From Zizania palustris (lineage: Eukaryota; Streptophyta; Magnoliopsida; Poales; Poaceae): a DNA stretch of 64,000 nucleotides. The notes under the pieces are model-generated. The model was not told the DNA's origin. It ran no database searches and worked only from the letters and a program-made list of their open reading frames with translations. The translations under genes and the position numbers were made by a program. Positions 54,982 to 64,000 of this stretch are shown here, in pieces. The stretch is from the NCBI GenBank assembly GCA_019279435.1, contig JAAALK010000287.1:19282162-19346161 (forward strand), in the 5' to 3' direction. Position 1 is the stretch's first letter, and each line of letters starts with the position of its first letter.

Positions 54982-55340
54982 CACTACCACAAAATGGTCT
55001 CTAGTGACACAACTTTAGTGACAGGTAAAAGACACGCGTCAGTAATACACTTTTTATGACGGGTTGTTTCACACGTGTCAGTAATGTTGTCTCATTAGTG
55101 ACAGGTCGCAATAGGACCAGTCACTATAGATGAGACTAGCAGAGGCGCACATGTTAATGATGGGTCATACAATTACCAGTCACTAAAGGTTGCCCCTATA
55201 GTGACGGTCTGTGTTGAGACCACATCACTAAATATGGGACACCACATTAGAGACGGTTAGTAGTACCACTCGTCACTAAAGAGTGTTGCATCCGAAACCC
55301 TAAGGCCACCTTCAGTGACATCCTTATATGGACAACTGTT
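54982..55340. repeat. CACTA left terminus and subterminal repeats
   Basis: Motifs AGTGACA, AGTAAT and TCACTA recur in both orientations every few tens of bases, for example TTAGTGACAGGTAAAAGAC, CATTAGTGACAGGTCGCAA and CCAGTCACTAAAGG. In En/Spm elements such motifs bind the TNPA-type protein. Confidence 0.7.
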
Positions 55341-55662
55341 ACTGATGATATGTATATATGTGCCTCAAGCATAGATCTCAGATCCATACTTATTGCTCCC
55401 AATTCTCAACCACCACTGTCTTCGCCATAACTGTCGACCGACAGTTGCAGTTGCTGGACTTGCCGATGACGACCCACAATGTTACATGCTCGGGTGAACT
55501 GGCCCACACCGCATGTAGCATCAACATCGTCCGACCCAAGGTATATATTTTTATCCGAAATTATAAATCGTATTTTTGTACGTGACACAATACGTGAAAT
55601 AATTATAGTCGTATATATCTTGATTGTTTTGTTATTTGTAGATTGTAACAACACGGAGCTGG

Positions 55663-57288
55663 ATGTATCTTGATTGTCATACTTACAATGAGTATTTGAT
55701 TGAGGTGAAGTTTTTCATGAATAGTGCTAGAGATGATATGGAAGCTAGTGGAAATACTGCAATGTGGTGTCCATGTTATGATTGTAGGAATGAGAAGAAG
55801 TTTACAAATTCAGAATATGTGTACGACCATTTGCTGAGACGTGGATTCAAGAAGGGATATCATATATGGAACAAGCATGGCGAAGGAGAAAATGAGGGTG
55901 AAGTAGATCATCAGATTGGTAGTAAATACGAAGGTGGGGCCGTTGATACAGATTACATGAGCGACAATGACATTTTAGGAATTCCAAAAGATAACTATAT
56001 TGATATTGTGGATAATGTTGATCAGATGGTGCGTGATGCTGAGGAACAAGTTGCATATTCTAAAGGGGAGTTTTCCCAGTTCCAAAAACTTGTACAAGAC
56101 TCAAAAACACCGATATATCTTGGCTGTAAAGAAAAGTACACGGTCTTATACAGTGTCTTGATAATGCTACAAATGAAGGCGGCATATGGATGGTCTGATG
56201 TGAGTTTCAAAGCATTACTGAATTTTCTAAAGGACCTAGTGCCAGAAGAGAATAAGATTCCTACCACCGTGTATGGTGCTAAGAAGATCGCATGTCCTCT
56301 AGGGTTGGATATAGAGAAAATACATGCATGTATGAATGATTGTGTTCTATTTCGTGGAGAGTATACAGACCTTGACAAATGTCTAACATGTGGGACACAT
56401 CGATTCAAGAATAGAAAAAACGATGATGAATTGTATGATGGGTGTAATAGAATAAAAGTTTTGAGGAAGGTGATATGGTATTTCCCTATAATCTCTCGTC
56501 TAAAGCGCATGTTTACAAATTCCAACGAGTCAAAACGATTGAGGTGACACAAAGAGGGTCGTAAGAATGAATTGATGATACGACACCCAACAGATTCTGC
56601 TCAATGGAAAACAATTAATGCCACATTTCCAAGGTTTGCTAATGATTGCAGGAATATTAGATTTGCCATAAGTACCGATGGCATGAACCCTTTTGGTAAC
56701 ATGAGCAGTATGCACAACACGTGGCCAGCGTTATTATCTATATACAATCCTCCCCCTTGGCTTTGTAAGAAGCGTAAATATATCATGTTGTCGATCTTGA
56801 TCTCTGGTCCTAAACAACCCAGCAATGACATTGACGTGTACCTCAAACCCTTGGTGGATGATCTGAAAATTTTGTGGCACATAGGTATTGAGGTTTGGGA
56901 CGAGTACATCTAAGAGTACTTCCAGCTACATGCCATATTGTTTGTAACAATAAATGATATGTCTGCTCATCGTAACTTATCTGGTCAAAGAAAAAGGAAA
57001 GGTGAATCGTGCCCATAGTGCTTGGAGGAAACATCAAGCACATGGTTGAACCATTATAAGAAAACGGTGTATATGCGACATCGATGTTTTCTTCCAATGA
57101 AACACCCATACAGAAGAATGAAGCTACATTTTGATGGCTCTATAGAGAAAGGAGGAACTCTTAGGAATTTCATAGGCACGAAGGTATATGACTAGGTAAA
57201 GGACATAAATGTTATACTCGGTAAGCGAAAACGGTCTTGCACAAGTTGTGATAGAATGTGGAACAAGTAATCAATTTTGTGGGAGCTT
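55663..57288 (+). pseudogene. CACTA TNP2-type transposase pseudogene, N-terminal part
   Basis: The start carries the transposase-associated domain: WCPCYDCRNEKKFTN then YVYDHLLRRGFKKGYHIWNK. After an acidic linker comes the TNP2 region: LLNFLKDLVPEENKIPTTVY, the cysteine pairs CMNDCVLFRGEY and CLTCGTHR, then a TGA at 56545-56547 in place of a conserved tryptophan. The frame continues as ISTDGMNPFGNMSSMHNTWP, YNPPPWLCKKRKYIMLS and NDIDVYLKPLVDDLKILW. Further stops follow near 56911, 57195 and 57268. The solo LTR then interrupts it. The conserved order shows a once complete transposase. Confidence 0.85.
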
Positions 57289-60200
57289 TGTAACACCCCA
57301 AATTTTCAAAGAAATAAAAATATCATTTAATGTATTTTTCCTGGAATTATTAATTTTGAAAATGCCTTTAATAACCTCCTTAGCCTTCTTGAACTAGAAC
57401 ATACATGAAATGACCAATCCAGAGACTGGAAATTTTTGCATATAATCCCAAGGTCAAGATATATTTTTGAGAATTTTTACAAATTTTTATCAACCTTGGA
57501 AGTAGCCCAAATATTTTAATCCTTTTTCTGTAATTATTTTAAATCAGAAAATCATTTAAATAGTAACGAGCCTCTCCCTCCCTTTCTCTCTCTCCCGGCC
57601 GGCCCAGCCCGTTACCCCTGCGTGCCTCAGACTAACACCCGGGCCCCTCTCATCAAAGAGCCCCTCTTCCCTCGTGCGTGCGCCCGACACCCCGGCCCCA
57701 CCTGTCGGCACCGACCGCTCCCTCTCGCGCCCGAGCCCGACCCCACCCGTCAGTCTCCGCGCTCGTGCGCTCGCACCCGCTGACCACCTTGGCCCACCTG
57801 TCGGACCCGTTGTCCACCTCGCGCCAACCCCCCTAACCTCGCCGGCCCCCGATCCCGCCTCGGATCCGCCCCGTCAGCCCCCCTTGTGTTAATTCGCCGA
57901 TGCCATTACCACCCCCGCGACACGCCGACCGTTTCCCCACATTAACCCACGCATCATCGCCCCGGAACCATCGTCTGCATGCATGGAAAGAAGCTCGCCG
58001 GCGTTGAAGCGCTTTTACTCGCGGCCTCCCCCCAATTGCGCCCCCTCTGCCCCCGCCGTCGACCCTATTTAAACCCCCTGGCCGTCCGCATTTTACCACC
58101 ACACTCACTCGCTGCGAGAACGAACCGAACGCCCACACTCCCGTTTTTAGCGCCACACCGCCGCCCGCACTCCGGTCACCACTCACCGTCGCCGGTGACC
58201 TCCTCAGCCCTAGACGACCCCACCATTATGACCGCAAGGACAACACCGACCCAGGCCGCCCCTCTGTCGACGCCAAACCTCGACGGAATCGCCGTCACCG
58301 ACAAGGACCCGAACCACCTCATCGTCTACCCTCACCGCCAGCCACGCCCCGTTGACCTCGGACCACCGCCAAGGTACCCCCGTGTTCCCCTAGGCGTCCT
58401 CTTTCTGTTTCTAGGTCTAGCTAGGGCCACCGTCACTCGCCGTGGCCTCTGGCCCGCTCGCCGTCACCAGAGAAGACGACCGGAGTACCCGTGCCGTGTC
58501 GGATTCACGCGCGACCGTGCGATCTGGATTTGACGGTGATGATTAAGTCCCTCGTGCGATTTAATCGGATCCGTTAGATCTCGGCGAAGGGGTACATTCT
58601 AATCTGAGCCATTCGCTAGATTTAAAATCCCGCATCGCATCTGGGCCACACGATGCGTACCGGTTCGATGTTTTAATCTGAGCCGTCCACATCACTTTAA
58701 CTCCCCCGCCTCGCCCTCGCGCGTTGGATCTAGATCCAATAGTCCAGATTGGGCCGGACCACGCGTACAGTGCGCGGGTTCATCGTGGGCCTGGCTCACC
58801 GTGGACCCGAGGCTATTTTGAGTTTAATTTAAATTCCAAAAATGCTTTTAAACTTCAAAAATTCATATCTGGCGCATTTTAACTTAAAAAATTACCATTT
58901 CAATTTCAGAAAATTTGTAATATTATCCTCTACATGTTAATACAATAAAAACAATATGTTTACTTTGATTATTTCATTCTTATTTAATAAAGTATTCAAA
59001 TACCCTTAGGGTAAAATGCAAATTTGATTATTTAAATTACAGCAAAATTTATATTTATTCATTCCCTGTTAGGAAAAATGAAACCACTAAGTTTTCTCTG
59101 AACCTTTCATCTTAAATTAATTAAATAAACTTAAAATGAGATTACTCACATTTAAAACCCCTTTTTACAAAGGACAACATTTCATTATAATTCCTTTTAA
59201 AATTATTTATAAAATAAATTTCAGAAACTTAACAACTTGGTTTTCCTTAAATTAAACCAATTTAAACCTATGTGCTTGTTGAGTGATTTTGTATTGTTTA
59301 AATTGAATGTTGTATTTATTTTAGTTTATTTATATCGAGAAGACTACGACGTCGCCGAGGAGTCAGAGTACTTTCCCAAAGTTCCTCCCTCTCCTTTCGC
59401 TGAACAAGGCAAGTCACCAAAGCAACCTTTTGAGCATATTGAACCCATGTTTTATTAAACTATCGCTAAAACACATAGACTATACATGCATTAGTCCAAT
59501 GAAAACCCTTACAGTATATTTATTTAGGATCCCCCGACCTTGATGTGCAACCCAAGCCATGCTCTCTAGCCTAAACTCCTTGTCACCATATGATTAGTAT
59601 TATTAGCTAGTGTCCAATGTATCGACACGATTGCTATAGGATTAAAAATGAGTCGTAGCGATTGGTTCTACTATATGATCCCCGTTATCCCCATCTTTGG
59701 AATTCTGTCGGTGTTGGAGTTGTGGTTGTGAGTGAATGCATGGTGGGTTCCGGGTGCAAGCTAGGGCATTGGTCGGTAGCACCCGGGGCACTATAAGGAC
59801 CAGTCTGCGGGATCCGTTGCAATACACTTCCGTACTAACCACAAGTCTAATGGGTAAGTCCTAACTAAGGTATGGAGTGTTCCAAACCGAGGCCACCATT
59901 TGGAGATGGGTCAAGCAGCACCTGCGGGTGGCTTGTACCGACGTGGCGCAAAAGGGGGTGTGACGTTAGCCGGGATGCGGCCCGGCGCGCCGGCGAAACC
60001 TAGAGCGGGTGGTTATCGCTTGGAGCATTTCATGCTGAGGTTTTGGCACGAGTTCCTGTGGTATGGGTCATCTCGTTACACTTTTGTGTTTGGGATGAGT
60101 GCGTGCCTTGTGGGTACAGTAGTACATCTCTGATCAGAGTCATAAATCTTTTTGAAAAGCCGAGCCCACGGTCAAGGGTGGGTTGCGTGACATCCCACAG

Positions 60201-60716
60201 TTAGATTACTTTGAATATGGATGTGCATGTTGGTTTGACATATAAGGACTATTGTGCGAGGAGGTAAAACGTACTCCTCGAGTTAGATGATGTTATTGAT
60301 GTTCATGTTTATTATTCCGCATGATAAAATTTGACTACACTAAATGAAGTAACTGAAAATGTACTTTTCCGCACTTTTAGCCATTATCCTTCCATTGTTA
60401 TTACCTTGCATTACTATTTGCATCTGCGATGGCTTGTTGAGTACTTTTGTACTCATACCCGTTGTACAAACACTTCAGAGGCTGCGTACTACGAGGAGGA
60501 TGGCCTGGAGTAGCGACCCAGTCAAGAAAACGATCATGAAGAGGGTGTTCGTCATGCTTTTATTTTCTTATTTATTTTTTATCCTGATGTAATAAATATG
60601 GTCTGCGCACCATGAATACTTGTCGTATGTACGATTGTCGCATGATGAACCTCTTGTATTATTGTTTTTCTTATGAAATTCAATAATGTTCCGATTTGAT
60701 AAATCGAGGCGCCACA
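57289..60716 (+). mobile_element. Solo LTR of the long-LTR Gypsy-type family, 3.43 kb
   Basis: TGTAACACCCCAAATTTTCA at the start, GAGGCGCCACA at the end, and a perfect 5-bp target duplication AGCTT (57284-57288 and 60717-60721). Removing it restores the transposase frame at WELEYWKYLDVHH. Each landmark occurs once: TATTTAAA at 58066, peptide block at 59340-59408, GTACAGTAGTACATCTCTGA, GTACTTTTGTACTCATACC, terminal mini-ORF 60479-60513. No Gypsy coding domain is present, so this is one intact LTR. It is the best-preserved copy of its family in the window. Confidence 0.85.
59340..60513 (+). other. LTR-internal split mini-ORF, copy 3 (open)
   Basis: Block one (59340-59408) reads EDYDVAEESEYFPKVPPSPF then AEQ and ends CAAG before GCAAGTC. 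Block two (60479-60513) follows CACTTCAG and gives, with the borrowed G, EAAYYEEDGLE then TAG. The GC...AG interval is 1070 bp. The frame is also open upstream of block one to about 59237, so an unspliced peptide is an alternative. Confidence 0.45.
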
Positions 60717-61330
60717 AGCTTGAATATTGGAAATATCTCGATGTTCATCATTCCATCAATTCAATGCATGTGGAGAAAAACGTGTGTGACAGTCTCCTTG
60801 GAACAATGCTAAATATTCCAGGCAAAACAAAAGATCACGAGAATGCTAAAGCGGATCTTGAGGAGATGGGTTTACAATCGGAGCTACATTCACAAAAACA
60901 GATAGATGAAAGTTCTTGCCTCCATCTTGCATCAACCTTTCCAGGAAGGAGAGGAAGGAGTTTTGTGAATTTTTGCATAGCATTAAAGTTCCGTCAGGTT
61001 ACTCATTGAATATTAGCAAACTTGTCAACATGAAGGAACTTAAGATGGTTGGTGGAATGAAGACTCACGATTGTCATGTGATGCTGACTCAAATGATTGT
61101 TGTCAGAATAAGAAATGTGTTATCAGTGGGGGTAAGAGAGGCAATAATGAGTTTGTGTTTTTTCTTCAATGCAATTGGACATAAAGTACTCGACCCAACA
61201 GTGCTAGAAGAACTAGAGAAAAACAATACTTGACTCTCTCTCTCTTCTTGAGATGTACTTTCCTCTATCATTCTTCGATATTATCTACATATGACCTCAC
61301 ATCTCGTTAAAGAAATATTATTTCTTGGAC
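60717..61330 (+). pseudogene. CACTA TNP2-type transposase pseudogene, C-terminal part
   Basis: Resumes exactly after the AGCTT duplication with LEYWKYLDVHHSINSMHVEK then NVCDSLLGTMLNIPGKTKDH, the highly conserved TNP2 segment. A frame change near 60940 leads to KEFCEFLHSIKVPSGYSLNI and SKLVNMKELKMVGGMKTHDC, HVMLTQ, and then a decayed DUF4218-like region with LYFPLSFFDII. Frameshifts and stops are numerous. Confidence 0.85.
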
Positions 61331-61479
61331 CTATTTTCTTACATCAGATGTACCCGTATGAGAGATACATGGGTGTTCTAAAGAAATATGTTAGGAATCG
61401 TTCTTCACCCGAGGGTTAACAAGGTTACTCTAGCTAGGAGTTAGTAGAGTGGTGTGACGAGTACACAAACCCGAATAAC

Positions 61480-62337
61480 CCAATTGGTGTGCCTCACTCT
61501 CGCCATGAGGGTAGACTAGCAGGTCAAGGGATCTTGGGCAAGCAAATAATTACTCTGGATCAAAAGGCATATGACCAAGCTCATTTCCTCGTGTTGCAAC
61601 AATTAAGTGAAGTATCATCATACATCGTTGAGCACAAGCACATGCTCTGTGCAGAGAACCCATCTCATACCAAAGCTTGGATCGCAAAACAACACATGAA
61701 AAGGTTCAATACTTGGTTTCGGGATCGGATCGCACGATCAAAAACCATAGTGAGTGAATCGACCAAGCAGCTAGCAATAGGACCTATACACACTGCTACA
61801 ACATATAGAGGTTATCATATAAATGGTTATACATTCTACATAGTTGATCAAGATAGCAAGAGCACAAACCAAAACAATGGTGTTCGTATTAATGCCTACG
61901 ACAACAACGATGTAAAAAGCACATATTATGGTTAGATAGAGGAGATTTGGGAACTTGACTATCTAGGGTTCAAGGTACCTATGTTTCAATGCCGCTGAGT
62001 CAATGGTGCAAAAGGCATTACAGTCGACAAGTACAGAGTCACAAGTGTAAATCCAACTCAGGTCGGCTATAAAGATGAACCTTTTGTGCTTGCTAAACAA
62101 GTTGCTCAAGATTTCTATGTGCTTGATACGACAAATAAGAAACTTCATGTTGTCCTAGCTAGAAAGAGTCGTATTGTGGTTGTTGAAAATGTGGTTGATG
62201 AGGACGAGTATAATCAGTTTGATGAGATACCACCTTTCTCCACCTCAATTATGCCACAAGTTAAACCAGATGAGCAAACTCCATATCTGCACTCCGACCA
62301 TTCTGAAGTATTGTACGTTAAGAAAGTGAGAAAATAG
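61480..62337 (+). pseudogene. CACTA DUF4218/DUF4216-type region, broken
   Basis: The segment from 61489 reads HSRHEGRLAGQGILGKQ, then DQAHFLVLQQLSEVSSYIVE and ARSKTIVSESTKQLAIGP. It continues into TTYRGYHINGYTFYIVDQDS and VRINAYDNNDVKSTYYG before a stop at 61933. After that comes the DUF4216-like tail: EEIWELDYLGFKVPMFQCR, FVLAKQVAQDFYVLDTTNKK, then VVENVVDEDEYNQFDEIPPF. This pair of domains is usual downstream of TNP2 in plant CACTA elements; its biochemical role is unknown to me. Two or more stops break the frame. Confidence 0.8.
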
Positions 62338-62340
62338 AGA

Positions 62341-63029
62341 CGTACATGTGTTGAAAAGTGTAAAGTTTAAATTGTATATATACATATGCAAGTGTTGTAC
62401 ATGTGTTCATATACTGAGATATGTGGGTGATTTCTACAATTTGCACTAATTTTGGTATGTAATATATATTTGCAATCTGTTCCACAACTTGAAATATGGA
62501 AAACTACTGATTTAGGTATGTAATATATATATGTGCAGTCTGCTGTGCTGTGCCATAACTTGAATTTTGGAAATACTACTCATTAGTGACGGGCAACAAC
62601 TACTGCCCGTCGCTAATGACCATTACTGACGGGGAAACAATATTGTCCGTCACTAATGATTATTTTGTGAAAGTACTACTTTGATCTCATTACTACTAGC
62701 AGTTAGTGGAGGTAAGTAGCTGGCACATTAATTGCTATTGTAATCCTTTAAATACAGTGGTTGCTTGCATTTGGACTTCAAAACATCATATTTTTGCTCT
62801 TACTCTTCTTGCCTTCTTTCTTTCTTTGCCATGGGAGTTTGTGGTGGATGTTTCCTGGCTCGATGCATCCACAAGCATGTGGAAGCATCGGACCAAGCTT
62901 CATTTCTCACAAAATATGCCATGACTTCGTTTACCAGAAGCACAATACTTGTGTGGTGGCATTAGTAATACCAGTATCACAAACACTTGTGCGGTCACTT
63001 TTATATGTGACTACACAAGTGTTGTGCTT
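62341..63029. other. CACTA 3' region and flank
   Basis: AT-rich, with a hairpin pair at 62578-62660. TATGTAATATATAT is repeated at about 62456 and 62516. No gene recognised. Confidence 0.4.
62578..62660. repeat. Subterminal hairpin repeats, first cluster
   Basis: CATTAGTGACGGGCA ... TGCCCGTCGCTAATG forms a stem of 15 bp with one mismatch. A second, looser hairpin (CATTACTGACGGGG ... GTCCGTCACTAATG) follows immediately. Confidence 0.75.
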
Positions 63030-63160
63030 CCTTTGATCATCAGTGATGGGTGGTAACTACTACCCATCACTGATGACCCCAACAGTGATGGATGATAGTT
63101 ACCACCCGTCATTGATGACTCCCCACAGTGACGGGTGATAGTTACCACCCGTCACTGATA
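63030..63160. repeat. Subterminal hairpin repeats, second cluster
   Basis: Three successive hairpins share one design: CAGTGATGGGTGGTAACTAC/TACCCATCACTGATG, CAGTGATGGATGATAG/TTACCACCCGTCATTGATG and CAGTGACGGGTGATAG/TTACCACCCGTCACTGATA. They are CACTA-like, related to but distinct from the cluster at 62578. Confidence 0.8.
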
Positions 63161-63169
63161 ACTCCCGCT

Positions 63170-63177
63170 TATAAATA
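63170..63177 (+). promoter_or_regulatory. TATA box after the second hairpin cluster
   Basis: TATAAATA lies ten bases downstream of the last hairpin and upstream of a C-rich leader-like stretch (63220-63300). The arrangement is that of a CACTA promoter. Confidence 0.5.
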
Positions 63178-63309
63178 GGCGAGCCCCGAAGTGAATCAGT
63201 ATGCTTTCAATTCTTGCAACCCTAACCCTAGCGCTCTACTACCGTCATCGTCGCCTTCGTGCTCCTCGCCACTCCCACCATTCTCCGTTCTATCCTGGCC
63301 GTCCATTCC

Positions 63310-63440
63310 ATCGTGTGAGGCCGTATGTTATGTCCCATGTGGCCTCCACTCCGCCGTCCATTCCGTCAAGCGCGTGGCCTCCGCTCTGTCGTCCTTTTCG
63401 TCACGTGTGGCCTCCGCTCCACTGTCCGTTCGGTCACGCG
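63310..63440 (+). repeat. Three irregular units of a 35-43 bp repeat
   Basis: GTGGCCTCC(A/G)CTC recurs at 63339, 63374 and 63417, each followed by a C(A/C/T)GTCC-TTC-GTCA-type tail. The region is GC-rich with an open frame on the + strand of no recognised family. Confidence 0.6.
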
Positions 63441-63510
63441 TGAATGACCCTACTCGCCGCGTGCCACCTCGGTTGCATCCTTCTCCTCCTAAGGTCCTCC
63501 TTATTTTTGT

Positions 63511-64000
63511 GCTCAATATTTGGTCAATGAAGATAATGCTATTAATTTGTGCAATATGAGGATGCGTGACAATTTAGTTTAATTTTGTTGTTTTCACAAA
63601 TTTATTCATGCAATGCAATGCTCTCTCATTTATTTGTGCTCTATGATGCTTTGTTTATTTTTTTGCTCAATATTTGCTCTATGATGGTTAATTAATTTGC
63701 TCAATAAATATAATGCTATTAATTTGTGCAATTTAAGGATGTGTATGACAATTTAGTTTAATTTTCTTGTTTTCATAAATTTTTTCGTGCAACACAATGC
63801 TTTCTCATTAATTTGTGCTCTATGATGCTTTGTTCATTTTTGTGCTCAATATTTGCTCTATGATGGTTAATTAATTTGCTCAATGAATATAATACTATTA
63901 ATTTGTGCAATATGAGGATATTGTGACAATTTAGTTTAATTTTGTTGTTTTCACAAATTTATTCATGCAGTTTTCTCTCATTAATTTGTGCTCTATGATG
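63511..64000 (+). repeat. Tandem repeat, period about 178 bp, running off the window
   Basis: ATTAATTTGTGCAAT recurs at 63541, 63718 and 63897. Each unit contains GACAATTTAGTTTAATTTT, TTGTTTTCA(C/T)AAATTT, TGTGCTCTATGATG and GCTCAATATTTG. About 2.7 units are visible. Copies differ by a few per cent. Confidence 0.9.

Larger units (their letters stand above)
54982..62680 (+). mobile_element. CACTA (En/Spm) transposon, autonomous type but decayed
   Basis: The left terminus CACTACCACAAAATGGTCTC at 54982 is followed to about 55300 by reiterated AGTGACAGG / CAGTCACTA subterminal motifs. It encodes a TNP2-type transposase and the DUF4218/DUF4216-type region that normally follows in plant CACTA elements. 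A solo LTR interrupts it at 57289-60716. The right terminus is uncertain: hairpin subterminal repeats lie at 62578-62660 and a degraded TTATTTTGTGAAAGTACTAC follows, but no clean GTAGTG end was found. The element may instead run into the similar repeats at 63030. Confidence 0.75.

Noticed and set aside
56572..56913. A separate 113-residue gene
   Set aside because: It is the continuation of the TNP2-type transposase after a stop codon, not an independent gene.

Overview
The window is nuclear DNA of a flowering plant, most likely a grass (Poaceae). The evidence is Sirevirus-type Ty1/copia elements primed by initiator tRNA-Met, En/Spm (CACTA), Mutator-like and hAT-like DNA transposons, Stowaway-type MITEs, very long Gypsy-type LTRs with TGTAACACC...TTACA ends, and a KANADI-like gene end ending in an LEFTLGRPDWHG-type tail. 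I saw no bacterial-type operons, CRISPR array, rRNA or tRNA gene. The only tRNA signal is the primer-binding complement inside retroelements.

Layout. 1-5 kb: the last two exons of a probable KANADI (GARP-family) transcription factor on the + strand (3279-3351 and 3491-3604). What precedes them looks like intron carrying a Stowaway MITE and a CACTA end. Simple repeats and an AT-flanked inverted repeat follow (4858-5242). 5.2-13.3 kb: gene-poor, AT-rich DNA with decayed DNA-transposon remnants and one purine-rich plus GC-rich stretch that looks promoter-like but has no gene. 13.3-33.4 kb: a nested retroelement block. A minus-strand Gypsy-type LTR is split by a very young, apparently intact Sirevirus (copia-1, 14121-25006). 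Next lies a gag-only Gypsy relic (25340-33416) that itself carries a 146-bp Mutator-type MITE and a 3.2-kb solo LTR. 33.4-39 kb: unassigned repeat-like DNA, a 167-bp tandem duplication, a fold-back MITE and a truncated solo LTR. 39-53.1 kb: a MULE with about 200-bp terminal inverted repeats and a decayed transposase, split by a second Sirevirus (copia-2, 41345-52721). 53.1-64 kb: a hAT-like relic, a copia-type LTR fragment, then a CACTA element whose TNP2-type transposase is split by a 3.4-kb solo LTR (57289-60716). After that come hairpin subterminal repeats, a TATA box and a 178-bp tandem repeat running off the window.

Almost every protein here is transposon machinery. Copia-1 has a full set: Gag with two CCHC knuckles, protease, integrase, reverse transcriptase, RNase H, near-identical LTRs, primer-binding site and polypurine tracts. 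Copia-2 has the same layout but carries one in-frame stop in RNase H, and its pol lies in the -1 frame relative to gag.

The most unusual signals are two. First, the long Gypsy-type LTRs share two short conserved peptide blocks which, across a putative GC-AG intron of about 1 kb, join in the same phase in three copies. Second, a conserved non-coding block of about 185 bp lies between pol and the 3' LTR of both Sireviruses, next to repeated polypurine tracts.
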